Positions 7,548 to 15,351 of a DNA stretch of 18,546 nt are shown one piece after another. The notes beneath the pieces are model-generated. The model was not told the origin of the DNA and searched no databases. It saw only the letters and a list, made by a program, of their open reading frames with translations. The position numbers were made by a program, and so were the translations under genes. This stretch comes from Flavobacteriaceae bacterium UBA3179 (GTDB lineage: Bacteria > Bacteroidota > Bacteroidia > Flavobacteriales > Flavobacteriaceae). The first letter of the stretch is position 1. Every line of letters starts with the position of its first letter. The stretch spans positions 1 through 18,546 of the forward strand of contig DEXR01000050.1 in the NCBI GenBank assembly GCA_002364245.1, in the 5' to 3' direction.

Positions 7548-8222
7548 ATGAAATCACTTACAATCAAAGGATCTAAAAGAGAAAGCGTAGGCAAATCGGC
7601 AACGAAAGCCTTACGTAATGCTGGAAAGGTTCCTTGCGTCGTGTACGGAGGGGATGAAACCATTCATTTTTCAGCAGATGAACTGGAATTTCAAAACCTT
7701 ATCTATACACCCGACGTTTTTAGGGTTGAATTAGAGTTGGCAGGCGGCGATAAAATTGACTGTGCTTTACAGGATATTCAATTTCACCCGGTAACAGACC
7801 AAATTCTACACATAGATTTCTATCAATTATTCGATGGTACACCAATAAGCATGACCGTTCCGGTACGTGTTAGAGGTAACGCACTTGGTGTTAAAAACGG
7901 TGGTGTATTGCGTATCATTAACCGTAGGTTACGTGTTAGAGCATTGCCTAAAAATCTTCCAGATTTTATCGACGTTGATATTACCAATATGAAAATTGGA
8001 GATGTACAGACTGTTGGTGACATCGAAACAGAAGATTTTGAATTCTTACACGAAGACAAAAAAGTAATCTGTCAAGTTAGAACTTCTCGTACAGCTATCG
8101 TTGATGAGATACCAGAAGATGAAGACGAAGATGAAGAAGGAGAAGAAGGAGCTGAAGGCGAAGAAGGAACTGAAGCAGCTGCTGAAGGAGCAGAAAAGAA
8201 AGAAGGATCTTCTGACGAATAA
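7548..8222 (+). CDS. rplY: 50S ribosomal protein L25/general stress protein Ctc
   Basis: Two-domain bacterial L25 (Ctc/TL5 type), which binds 5S rRNA in the large subunit. The start MKSLTIKGSKRESVGKSATK is the typical RNA-binding N-terminal domain (to about residue 90), followed by the beta-rich C-terminal domain (PVRVRGNALGVKNGGVL, then RVRALPKNLPDFIDVDI). The protein ends in an acidic tail of about 35 residues made mostly of Glu, Asp, Gly and Ala, common in Bacteroidota L25; total length is 224. The prs-rplY-pth order is widespread in bacteria. It is bounded by terminators on both sides, suggesting a transcript of its own. Confidence 0.95.
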   Translation: MKSLTIKGSKRESVGKSATKALRNAGKVPCVVYGGDETIHFSADELEFQNLIYTPDVFRVELELAGGDKIDCALQDIQFHPVTDQILHIDFYQLFDGTPISMTVPVRVRGNALGVKNGGVLRIINRRLRVRALPKNLPDFIDVDITNMKIGDVQTVGDIETEDFEFLHEDKKVICQVRTSRTAIVDEIPEDEDEDEEGEEGAEGEEGTEAAAEGAEKKEGSSDE

Positions 8223-8244
8223 AAACTTCTATCTTAAGATATAC

Positions 8245-8277
8245 AAAAAGCATCCTATAATTCGGGATGCTTTTTTT
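8245..8277 (+). terminator. Rho-independent terminator after rplY
   Basis: AAAAAGCATCC (8245-8255) pairs with GGATGCTTTTT (8265-8275), with a 9-base loop, and the T-run continues to 8277. It lies 23 bp after the rplY stop and 27 bp before the longest pth start. Confidence 0.85.
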
Positions 8278-8303
8278 ATTTTTACTGCTGAAACTGTTAT
8301 GGA

Positions 8304-8936
8304 ATGCTATCATTTTTTAAAAACCTTTTTAGCACAAAACAAAAACCACTTTATACTGAAGGCGACCCCATGAAAAAATTTTTAATTGCCGGATTGGGAA
8401 ACATTGGCCCAAAATACCACAATACACGCCACAATATTGGCTTTAAAATATTAGATACATTAGCTGAAGAGAATGACTTAACCTGGGAAACCGAAAAGCT
8501 GGGTGATGTTACCATTCATAAAAAGAAAGGGCGTACTTTTTTATTATTAAAACCCAGTACTTTTATGAACCTCAGCGGAAAAGCAGTACGTTATTGGCTG
8601 GATAAAGAAAAAATACCTCTAGAAAACCTGTTGGTAGTGACCGACGACCTAAACTTACCTTTTGGAACAATTCGCATAAAAACAAAAGGAAGTGATGGTG
8701 GCCACAATGGGTTAAAAGACATACAAAATACCTTACAGACCAATAAATACAATCGATTTAGATTTGGCATTAGTGACGAATTTAGCAAAGGCAGGCAAGT
8801 AGATTATGTTTTAGGCGAATGGGATGAAGAAGAAAATAAAAAACTACCCGAACGTTTAGAAAAAGCATCTAAAGCTATAGAATCTTTTGGCTTGGCAGGT
8901 ATAAACAATACCATGAACACTTTTAACGGAAATTAA
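8304..8936 (+). CDS. pth: Peptidyl-tRNA hydrolase
   Basis: Releases tRNA from peptidyl-tRNAs that drop off ribosomes. The core starts at the ATG at 8370 (MKKFLIAGLGNIGPKYHNTRHNIGF) and shows all key positions: Asn in GLGN, the catalytic His in NTRHNIG, Asn in FMNLSGK, Asp in TDDLNLPFG, and Asn in DGGHNGL. The longer start at 8304 adds 22 residues (MLSFFKNLFSTKQKP...), an amphipathic extension I believe some flavobacterial homologues share; it gives 210 residues against about 188. I kept the long start but am not sure of it. The rplY terminator lies just upstream, so expression depends on read-through or on a promoter I could not find. The stop is 1 bp before the GTG start of ribF, so the two are coupled. 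Confidence 0.93.
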   Translation: MLSFFKNLFSTKQKPLYTEGDPMKKFLIAGLGNIGPKYHNTRHNIGFKILDTLAEENDLTWETEKLGDVTIHKKKGRTFLLLKPSTFMNLSGKAVRYWLDKEKIPLENLLVVTDDLNLPFGTIRIKTKGSDGGHNGLKDIQNTLQTNKYNRFRFGISDEFSKGRQVDYVLGEWDEEENKKLPERLEKASKAIESFGLAGINNTMNTFNGN

Positions 8937-8937
8937 G

Positions 8938-9870
8938 GTGAAGGAATACAACTCAGCTTCAAAATATGATAACGACAGACATTGTGTGATAACCATCGGT
9001 ACTTTTGATGGGGTTCACATAGGCCATAAAGCTATTTTAAAACGGTTAGTTCAGGCCGCAGAAAAAGACGATTTGGATTCTGTCTTGTTAACTTTTTTTC
9101 CGCACCCAAGGATGGTGCTTCAAAAAGATTCTAACATAAAACTCATCAATACACTTTCAGAAAAAAAAGAACTGCTCGAAAAAATAGGTTTAGATCATTT
9201 GGTAATCCATCCATTTACAAGACAATTTTCACGACTCACTGCAGTGGAATACGTCCGTGATATTTTGGTTAACAAACTCAAGGCTAAAAAAGTGATTATT
9301 GGTTATGATCATCGTTTTGGCCGAAATCGTACTGCCAATATAAACGACCTAAAAGAATTTGGAAACACCTACGGCTTTACTGTGGAAGAGATTAGTGCCC
9401 AAGAGCTGGATGAAGTAACAGTAAGTTCAACCAAAATACGAAAAGCATTGCAGGCAGGAGACATTAGTACTGCAAATGAGTATTTAGGTTATCAATTTAT
9501 GATTTCAGGAACGGTTGTAGAAGGAAAAGCCATTGGCAGAACTTTACAATACCCAACTGCAAACCTAAAGCCTTCAGAAGACTACAAATTAATTCCTAAA
9601 AATGGCGTGTATGTGGTTGAAGCAACAATAAACAGCAAACAAGTTTTTGGCATTACTAGCATAGGCACCAATCCTACCGTTGGCGGAACACAAAAAACCA
9701 TTGAAACACATTTTTTAGATTTTGACCAAAACCTATACAATCAACCATTGCAAATCGAGTTCATTACACACATTCGTGATGAAGAAACATTTGACGGTGT
9801 TGAAACCTTAAAAGAAGCTATTAAGCAAGACGAACTATTTGCCAGAAACTTTATTAAAACCCGTGAATAA
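8938..9870 (+). CDS. ribF: Bifunctional riboflavin kinase / FAD synthetase
   Basis: Phosphorylates riboflavin to FMN and adenylates FMN to FAD. The N-terminal nucleotidyltransferase domain shows GTFDGVHIGH (21-30), GYDHRFGRNR and the VSSTKIRKAL motif (about 161-170). The C-terminal flavokinase domain (about 185-310) shows GRTLQYPTANL (about 200-210) and GVYVV. The 310-residue length is normal. The start is a GTG immediately after the pth stop; the next in-frame ATG is far inside the first domain, so GTG is well supported. Its last bases overlap the next gene's likely GTG start (9863). Translational coupling pth-ribF-HTTM is likely. Confidence 0.96.
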   Translation: MKEYNSASKYDNDRHCVITIGTFDGVHIGHKAILKRLVQAAEKDDLDSVLLTFFPHPRMVLQKDSNIKLINTLSEKKELLEKIGLDHLVIHPFTRQFSRLTAVEYVRDILVNKLKAKKVIIGYDHRFGRNRTANINDLKEFGNTYGFTVEEISAQELDEVTVSSTKIRKALQAGDISTANEYLGYQFMISGTVVEGKAIGRTLQYPTANLKPSEDYKLIPKNGVYVVEATINSKQVFGITSIGTNPTVGGTQKTIETHFLDFDQNLYNQPLQIEFITHIRDEETFDGVETLKEAIKQDELFARNFIKTRE

Positions 9871-11203
9871 ATTTCTATTTAAACATATAGATAACACAGG
9901 GCTCATACTATGGCGAGTAGTTTTTGGGGCATTAATCGCTATCGAAGGTTTTGGTGCTATTGCAACAGGTTGGGTAAGGCGCACTTTGGTCGAGCCTGAT
10001 TTTACATTTAACTTTATCGGTTTTGAATTTTTACAACCATTGCCTGGCGATTTAATGTATTGGTATTTTGCATTAATGGGCACATTTGGCGTTTTGGTAA
10101 TGCTAGGCTATAAATACCGGTTTAGCATGTTTTGCTATGCACTTATGTGGACGTGTGTGTATTTAATGCAAAAATCATCATACAATAATCATTATTACCT
10201 AATGATGTTACTGTGTTGGCTTATGGTATTCTTACCCGCCAACAAATGGTTTTCTATTGATGCGCAACAAAATGCTAAGCTCAAATCACCGTCTATGCCA
10301 AGATGGGTGCTATTAGTAGTTATTTTACAAGTTTGGATTGTGTATACCTACGGTTCTATTGCAAAATGGTATCCTGGGTGGCTAGATGCCAGTGTACCTG
10401 CACTTTTTATGCGAGGCAAGAGTGATTATTGGTTTGTGGGCGGATTGCTTCAAGAAAATTGGGTGCATTATTGTATAGCCTATGTAGGCGTGTTTTTCGA
10501 CCTTTTAATCGTGCCTTTGTTACTTTGGAAACGTACCCGATTGGCAGCTTTTATTGTTTCCATATTTTTTCACCTGTTTAACTCATTTATATTTCAAATT
10601 GGTATTTTTCCATATATGTCCATGGCTTTTGCCTTCTTTTTCTTTTCTGCGGAAACGTTACAAAAACGATTTCTTCCGAAGAAAAAATTATACACCAAAG
10701 GTGAAGTCATCGTTCCAAATTACAAGCCAACGCTAATTACTATATTCTCAGTCTATTTTATAATCCAAATAGGATTACCATTAAGGCATTGGTTTTTTAA
10801 AGACGATGTACTTTGGACCGAAGAAGGCCATCGTCTAAGTTGGCGTATGATGTTACGAAGTAAAGCAGGGAGTTTAGCCGTTTGGGTTAAAGAAAAAGGT
10901 GCTACTGAAAAAAAGCGCTACGATTACACCCAATTATTGAGTAAAAAACAACAACGGGCCGTAAAATCTAAACCCGATATGTTATGGCAATTAGCACAAC
11001 GTATTGAAGAAGCTGAAGCCAAAAAAGGCCGAGATGTTGAGGTCTATATGGATTCGCGCATACGGGTAAACACAGGGTATTACCATCAACTTACCAATCC
11101 AGACATAGACATAGCTGCTGAACCTTGGCACCATTTTAAGCACACCGCTTGGATTTTGCCATCAAAAGAAGGGTTTGCACGGAAACCGAAAAAAGAAAAG
11201 TAG
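9863..11203 (+). CDS. HTTM-domain membrane protein (vitamin K-dependent gamma-carboxylase-like)
   Basis: A multi-pass membrane protein of the HTTM family, related to the membrane part of vitamin K-dependent gamma-glutamyl carboxylase. I place the start at the GTG at 9863 (VNKFLFKHIDNTGLILWRVVFG), overlapping the ribF stop by 8 bases; a TTG at 9839 is possible. This gives 446 residues. Hydrophobic segments run from about residue 12 to 300, including segments around YWYFALMGTFGVLVMLGY, the SSYNNHYYLMMLLCWLMVF region, and a strongly aromatic stretch near SIFFHLFNSFIF. The last 120 or so residues are charged and soluble. What bacterial HTTM proteins carboxylate, if anything, is generally unknown. 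Overlap with ribF suggests co-expression. Family assignment is good; enzymatic activity is not shown. Confidence 0.82.
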   Translation: MNKFLFKHIDNTGLILWRVVFGALIAIEGFGAIATGWVRRTLVEPDFTFNFIGFEFLQPLPGDLMYWYFALMGTFGVLVMLGYKYRFSMFCYALMWTCVYLMQKSSYNNHYYLMMLLCWLMVFLPANKWFSIDAQQNAKLKSPSMPRWVLLVVILQVWIVYTYGSIAKWYPGWLDASVPALFMRGKSDYWFVGGLLQENWVHYCIAYVGVFFDLLIVPLLLWKRTRLAAFIVSIFFHLFNSFIFQIGIFPYMSMAFAFFFFSAETLQKRFLPKKKLYTKGEVIVPNYKPTLITIFSVYFIIQIGLPLRHWFFKDDVLWTEEGHRLSWRMMLRSKAGSLAVWVKEKGATEKKRYDYTQLLSKKQQRAVKSKPDMLWQLAQRIEEAEAKKGRDVEVYMDSRIRVNTGYYHQLTNPDIDIAAEPWHHFKHTAWILPSKEGFARKPKKEK

Positions 11204-11315
11204 AATAAAATTTCTCTTATCGTCAAAATGACAAATCTAACTTTCCTTTTTGGAACACTTGAAACTAGAAAAGGAAAAACAAATAAAAAATCCAATAATA
11301 AAACTTCCATTTCCC

Positions 11316-11323
11316 TAACTTTG
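11316..11323 (+). promoter_or_regulatory. Candidate -7 promoter element of serS
   Basis: TAACTTTG matches TAnnTTTG exactly and lies 21 bp before the serS ATG, inside a 141-bp gap after the HTTM gene. No clear -33 element is seen. Confidence 0.55.
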
Positions 11324-11344
11324 CTCTCTTAAAATTTTAGGACT

Positions 11345-12616
11345 ATGTTACAAGTACACGAAATCCGCGAAAACAAGGATCAATTTATCAAAGCACTTGC
11401 CAAAAGAGGCATTGATGCCACTAACGATCTGGAAGCGATTATTGCTGCAGATGAAACTCGTAGAAACACCCAGACTAAACTGGATGAGGTGTTATCACAG
11501 TCCAATAAATATTCTAAAGAAATTGGGATACTTTTTAAAAATGGGGAAACCCAAAAAGCAAATTTGCTAAAAGAAAAAACAACTCAATTAAAACAAGATT
11601 CTAAAACGCTTCAAGAGCATTTAAAGGCCGCTGAAGAAGAGTTGCAAGAGTTATTGTATGGTATACCTAACGTGCCGCACGAAAGTGTACCAGCAGGAAA
11701 TGACGAAGAGGATAATGAAGAAATTTTTAGAGAACTAGACATCCCAACGCTTGAGGAAGGCTCATTACCGCACTGGGAATTGGCTAAAAAATACGACTTA
11801 ATCGATTTTGAATTGGGTGTAAAAGTAACTGGGGCTGGATTTCCTATTTATAAAGGAAAAGGTGCTCGTTTACAACGTGCGTTAATCACATACTTTCTAG
11901 ATAAAAATATTGAAGCGGGCTATACCGAGTATCAAGTTCCGTTAATGGTAAATGAAGATTCTGCACGTGGTACGGGTCAATTGCCAGATAAAGAAGGGCA
12001 AATGTATCATGTCACAAATGACGATTTGTATATGATTCCCACATCTGAAGTTCCAGTGACCAACATGTTCCGTGGCGATTTATTGAAGCAAGATCAGTTA
12101 CCTATTCAATGTACAGGTTACACACCTTGCTTTAGAAGGGAAGCGGGAAGTTATGGAGCACACGTTCGTGGTTTAAACAGACTGCACCAATTTGACAAAG
12201 TTGAAATTGTACGCGTAGAACATCCTGATAATAGCTATAAGGCGTTAGATGGGATGGTTGAACACGTAAAAGACATATTACGCGAGCTTAAGTTGCCCTA
12301 TCGAATTTTACGTCTTTGTGGTGGAGACTTAGGATTTACCGCAGCTTTGACATATGATTTTGAAGTATTTTCTACCGCTCAAGACCGTTGGCTGGAAATT
12401 TCTTCTGTATCTAACTTTGAAACCTTTCAAGCCAACCGATTGAAGCTTCGTTTTAAAGATGAAAATGGTAAAAACAATCTTGCTCACACCTTAAACGGAA
12501 GTGCTTTGGCATTACCTCGTGTATTAGCAGGAATTTTAGAAAACTACCAAACCCCTGAAGGAATTAAAATCCCTGAGGTATTAGTACCGTACTGTGGGTT
12601 TGATATGATAAAATAG
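11345..12616 (+). CDS. serS: Seryl-tRNA synthetase
   Basis: Charges tRNA-Ser (and tRNA-Sec where present) with serine; a class II synthetase of 423 residues, the usual length. The N-terminal 110 residues form the antiparallel coiled-coil arm that grips the tRNA long variable arm (Lys/Glu-rich, from about 30 to 105). The catalytic domain shows TSEVPVTN (serine/motif 1 neighbourhood, about 233-240), motif 2 CFRREAGSYG near 262, and motif 3 LNGSALALPRVLAGILE near 383-399. It has its own promoter element upstream and ends 16 bp before the stop of convergent ruvC, with a shared hairpin between. Confidence 0.97.
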   Translation: MLQVHEIRENKDQFIKALAKRGIDATNDLEAIIAADETRRNTQTKLDEVLSQSNKYSKEIGILFKNGETQKANLLKEKTTQLKQDSKTLQEHLKAAEEELQELLYGIPNVPHESVPAGNDEEDNEEIFRELDIPTLEEGSLPHWELAKKYDLIDFELGVKVTGAGFPIYKGKGARLQRALITYFLDKNIEAGYTEYQVPLMVNEDSARGTGQLPDKEGQMYHVTNDDLYMIPTSEVPVTNMFRGDLLKQDQLPIQCTGYTPCFRREAGSYGAHVRGLNRLHQFDKVEIVRVEHPDNSYKALDGMVEHVKDILRELKLPYRILRLCGGDLGFTAALTYDFEVFSTAQDRWLEISSVSNFETFQANRLKLRFKDENGKNNLAHTLNGSALALPRVLAGILENYQTPEGIKIPEVLVPYCGFDMIK

Positions 12617-12617
12617 T

Positions 12618-12652
12618 ATAGAGGTGGGTGGTTTATTTACCGCCCACTCTAT
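12618..12652. terminator. Hairpin between convergent serS and ruvC, overlapping the ruvC stop
   Basis: The left arm ATAGAGGTGGGTGGT (12618-12632) pairs with ACCGCCCACTCTAT (12639-12652), with one bulged G and one G-T pair, around a 6-base loop holding the first bases of the ruvC stop codon (12633-12635). Fourteen pairs make it very stable. T-tracts after it are weak on both strands, so it may be a bidirectional terminator or a transcript 3'-end stabiliser. Confidence 0.65.
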
Positions 12653-13190
12653 CTTCATTTTGCTTTACAAATGCAGACCAACCTGTGTAGCTTTTACCCG
12701 TTTTAATACGACCTTCGTTATAGAAATGACAAACGGCTGCTGCCAGTCCATCAGTGCTATCTAGATTTTTAGGTAATTCTTTTAATCCAAGTGTGCTTTG
12801 TAGCATTTTGGCCACTTGCTCTTTACTTGCATTTCCGTTACCTGTGATTGCCATTTTTATTTTTTTAGGAGAATATTCGGTAATAGGCACTTCTCTTGAA
12901 AGTCCTGCCGCCATTGCCACACCTTGTGCTCTTCCTAATTTAAGCATGGACTGTACATTTTTTCCGAAGAAAGGCGCCTCGATGGCTATTTCATCTGGGT
13001 GAAACGTATCGATCAATTCGACGGTTCGCTCAAAAATAAGCTTCAGTTTCACGTAGTGATCTTTGTATTTTTTAAGCTGCAATTCATTCAATTGCATAAA
13101 CTGCATCTTTTTTCCCACTACTTTTATGAGTCCGAATCCCATAATGGTCGTTCCGGGATCTATACCCAAGATTATCTTTTCTGAACTCAT
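12633..13190 (-). CDS. ruvC: Crossover junction endodeoxyribonuclease RuvC
   Basis: Holliday junction resolvase that acts with RuvAB in recombinational repair. The start at 13190 (MSSEKIILGIDPGT) gives 185 residues, the typical length; an upstream in-frame ATG at 13250 would add 20 residues and run into the divergent gene, so it is rejected. The four acidic active-site residues are present: Asp11 in GIDPGT, Glu71 in IAIEAPFFGKN, and Asp144 and Asp147 in LDSTDGLAAAVCH. The gene is convergent with serS and divergent from the membrane-protein gene at 13221 (30 bp apart). Confidence 0.96.
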   Translation of the reverse strand: MSSEKIILGIDPGTTIMGFGLIKVVGKKMQFMQLNELQLKKYKDHYVKLKLIFERTVELIDTFHPDEIAIEAPFFGKNVQSMLKLGRAQGVAMAAGLSREVPITEYSPKKIKMAITGNGNASKEQVAKMLQSTLGLKELPKNLDSTDGLAAAVCHFYNEGRIKTGKSYTGWSAFVKQNEDRVGGK

Positions 13191-13220
13191 ATTTGAAAAC
13201 TTTCTGTAACTTCGTTGTTT

Positions 13221-14168
13221 ATGCGAACCGTATTGCACAAATCTAAACAATATTGGTTGACCGCCCTAAAGGTTTTACTATTAGGGGTTACATTCGCCTA
13301 TATCTATTACAAACTTACTTCTGAAGAAACACTGCAATGGCAAACATTTATTTCTGAAATTCAATCAAAAAACGTCACCTATATTCTATTGTTTACCCTA
13401 TTGGCAGGAGTTAATTGGGTTTTCGAAATTGCTAAATGGCAAACGGCAGTTTCAAAAATTAAACCTATTTCTTTTTTTGAAGCTACCAAACAGAGCTTAA
13501 TGGCTTTAACCGTATCCTTACCAACACCCAACCGAATTGGTGATTATGGCGCCAAAGCGTTTTTTTACCCTTCAGAAAAAAGAAAAGAAATACTTTTGCT
13601 TAACTTTTTAAATAATAGTGCCCAAATGGTGATTACCTGTTTTCTGGGTTGTTTTGGGCTATTTATTTTGGCGTTCAACTACTCTTTACCATTTTCAGGC
13701 ACCAATTTAATTATTTCAATTTCGGTTTTATTAATTGTAATTATTGCTACGTATTTCTTTAGAAAAAAACAGCTTATTATAAAAGGGCTCTCAGTTGTAA
13801 ACCTATTTCAATACATCAAGAAACTACCCTATTCTTTAAAATTAAAGTTGCTGCTATATTCATTTTTAAGGTACATCGTTTTTAGTCTTTTATTTTTTGT
13901 AATCTTATTGTTTTTTGATGCTGATATTTCAATAGTAAAAGCTGTTCCCCTTATATTCGCCATGTACCTCTTGGTTTCTATTGTACCTTCCTTTTTTATT
14001 TTTGATATCGTAATTCGAGGCGGCGTAGCTGTATGGCTTTTTTCACTAGTAGGAATAAACGAAGTGACCGTGCTTTGCACCGTTTTTACTATGTGGTTGC
14101 TTAATTTTATTCTTCCAGCACTCGTGGGAAGTTTTTTTGTGGTACGTTATAAAACACGCAACGTATGA
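13221..14168 (+). CDS. Lysylphosphatidylglycerol synthase-type transmembrane protein (flippase-like)
   Basis: A 315-residue, very hydrophobic protein with about 8 membrane segments. It resembles the transmembrane half of MprF/lysylphosphatidylglycerol synthase (UPF0104, AglD-like) without the aminoacyl-transfer domain. Supporting stretches include an early segment ALKVLLLGVTFAYIYY, the loop SLPTPNRIGDYGAKAFF in the position of the family's conserved loop (compare S-x-T/P-G-x-x-G-E), and C-terminal RGGVAVWLF. I chose the ATG at 13221 over the TTG at 13215. Members of this family are thought to flip lipid-linked substrates or membrane lipids. The stop overlaps the next gene's start as ATGA, so it is translationally coupled to a family 2 glycosyltransferase, suggesting a shared role in making or moving a glycosylated lipid. 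The substrate is unknown. Confidence 0.75.
   Translation: MRTVLHKSKQYWLTALKVLLLGVTFAYIYYKLTSEETLQWQTFISEIQSKNVTYILLFTLLAGVNWVFEIAKWQTAVSKIKPISFFEATKQSLMALTVSLPTPNRIGDYGAKAFFYPSEKRKEILLLNFLNNSAQMVITCFLGCFGLFILAFNYSLPFSGTNLIISISVLLIVIIATYFFRKKQLIIKGLSVVNLFQYIKKLPYSLKLKLLLYSFLRYIVFSLLFFVILLFFDADISIVKAVPLIFAMYLLVSIVPSFFIFDIVIRGGVAVWLFSLVGINEVTVLCTVFTMWLLNFILPALVGSFFVVRYKTRNV
13238..13245 (-). promoter_or_regulatory. Candidate -7 promoter element of ruvC
   Basis: On the minus strand TAGATTTG matches TAnnTTTG and lies 47 bp upstream of the ruvC ATG, inside the start of the divergent membrane-protein gene. No -33 element is clear. Confidence 0.35.
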
Positions 14169-15301
14169 TGACATTAGGCTTTATTTTGCTTATGGCCTAT
14201 TTAATCCTTTTATTATTTATTTGGATAGGAATGATACGGTTAAAACCAACTGTTTTGCATACTGTACAACCCAAAACTGCATTTACAATTGTTGTTCCTT
14301 TTAGAAATGAGGCTGAAAAAATACCCAACTTACTAACTTCATTAAAACAACTGAACTATCCTACTGAATTGTTTGAAGTCATTTTTGTAGATGATGAATC
14401 GGAAGATAACTCGGTATTGACCGTTTCAAAAACATTAGAAAATTGTGTATTCCCTTTTAAGATAATTCGAAACAATCGGTTTTCAAATTCCCCTAAAAAA
14501 GATGCAATCACTACGGCTATTTCTGAAGCAAAGCACGAATGGATTCTTACAACCGATGCCGATTGTGCAGTACCTAAAAAATGGTTGCAATCATTTGATG
14601 TTGTGATTCAAAGAGATAATCCAAATATGATTTGCGGCCCGGTAGTTTACAAGAGCAATGGTAGTTTAATTCATGCTTTCCAACAGTTTGACGGATTGAG
14701 CTTACAAGCAGTAACTATGGGAGGATTTGGGCATCGTCAGGAAATTTTATGTAATGGCGCCAACATAGGGTATAAGAAATCTGTTTTTAAGCAAATAGAC
14801 GGCTTTAAAGGAAACAATCACATTGCAAGTGGTGATGACATCTTTTTATTGGAAAAAGTAAAAGAGCACTCTTCAAAACCTGTGCAATTTATAAAAACCA
14901 GTGATGCGGTTGTAACAACCCAACCACAAAAAAATTGGATGCAAATAATTAATCAACGGGTACGTTGGGCTTCAAAAACAACAAAACAGGAAAATTGGCT
15001 TCCAAAAGTAATTGGAGCCATTGTTTTTATAGTTAATTTCTGGATAGCCTTTGCGTGGATATATGCTTTTTATAACACACAATTTTTATACTTCTATCTT
15101 TTTGTGCTTTTTATAAAGTTACTGGTAGATGGTTTTATCATTTTCTCAACAAACATTCTTTTCAGAAATAAAACAGTGTCTTTATCATCCGTTTTGCAGG
15201 TTATAGTCAGTGGCCTAGTATATCCATTTATAACAGTAACTGTGTTTATTATGAGCTTATTAGGGAGCTATCACTGGAAAGGACGCCGTTTTAAAGCATA
15301 A
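14165..15301 (+). CDS. Membrane-bound family 2 glycosyltransferase
   Basis: A 378-residue processive-type GT2 enzyme. An N-terminal membrane helix (about 3-24) leads to the GT-A catalytic domain: TIVVPFRNEAEKI (41-53), VDDES with Asp76-Asp77 for the nucleotide, the metal-binding DAD (131-133), the acceptor/base region GDD (223-225), and the QRVRW motif (264-268) characteristic of cellulose synthase-like and ceramide glucosyltransferase-like enzymes. Two or three C-terminal membrane helices (about 283-370) follow. All catalytic motifs are present, so it is probably active on the cytoplasmic face, using a nucleotide sugar and a lipid or polyprenol acceptor. It overlaps the upstream flippase-like gene by 4 bp (ATGA). 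The donor and acceptor cannot be read from the sequence. Confidence 0.87.
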   Translation: MMTLGFILLMAYLILLLFIWIGMIRLKPTVLHTVQPKTAFTIVVPFRNEAEKIPNLLTSLKQLNYPTELFEVIFVDDESEDNSVLTVSKTLENCVFPFKIIRNNRFSNSPKKDAITTAISEAKHEWILTTDADCAVPKKWLQSFDVVIQRDNPNMICGPVVYKSNGSLIHAFQQFDGLSLQAVTMGGFGHRQEILCNGANIGYKKSVFKQIDGFKGNNHIASGDDIFLLEKVKEHSSKPVQFIKTSDAVVTTQPQKNWMQIINQRVRWASKTTKQENWLPKVIGAIVFIVNFWIAFAWIYAFYNTQFLYFYLFVLFIKLLVDGFIIFSTNILFRNKTVSLSSVLQVIVSGLVYPFITVTVFIMSLLGSYHWKGRRFKA

Positions 15302-15351
15302 CCGCAAATTGATTACTTTTAGTTAACTTTAGCATTATAAAACTTGTCCCT

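Noticed and set aside
8230..8241. 12-bp palindrome TATCTTAAGATA after rplY
   Set aside because: No loop is possible without losing the central pairs, it is A+T-rich, and the real terminator follows immediately; likely chance.
8101..8373. Open frame rich in Lys/Glu on the plus strand across the rplY end
   Set aside because: It is the out-of-frame reading of the repetitive GAA/GAG acidic tail of L25 and crosses the terminator; no independent evidence of coding.
11244..11280. TTTCCTTTT ... AAAAGGAAA repeat after the HTTM gene
   Set aside because: The arms are simple A/T-G runs separated by about 18 bases, with no following T-tract on the plus strand; not convincing as a terminator.
13191..13250. 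Longer RuvC N-terminus starting at 13250
   Set aside because: The extra 20 residues precede the conserved MSSEKIILGIDPGT start, would exceed family length, and would overlap the divergent gene.
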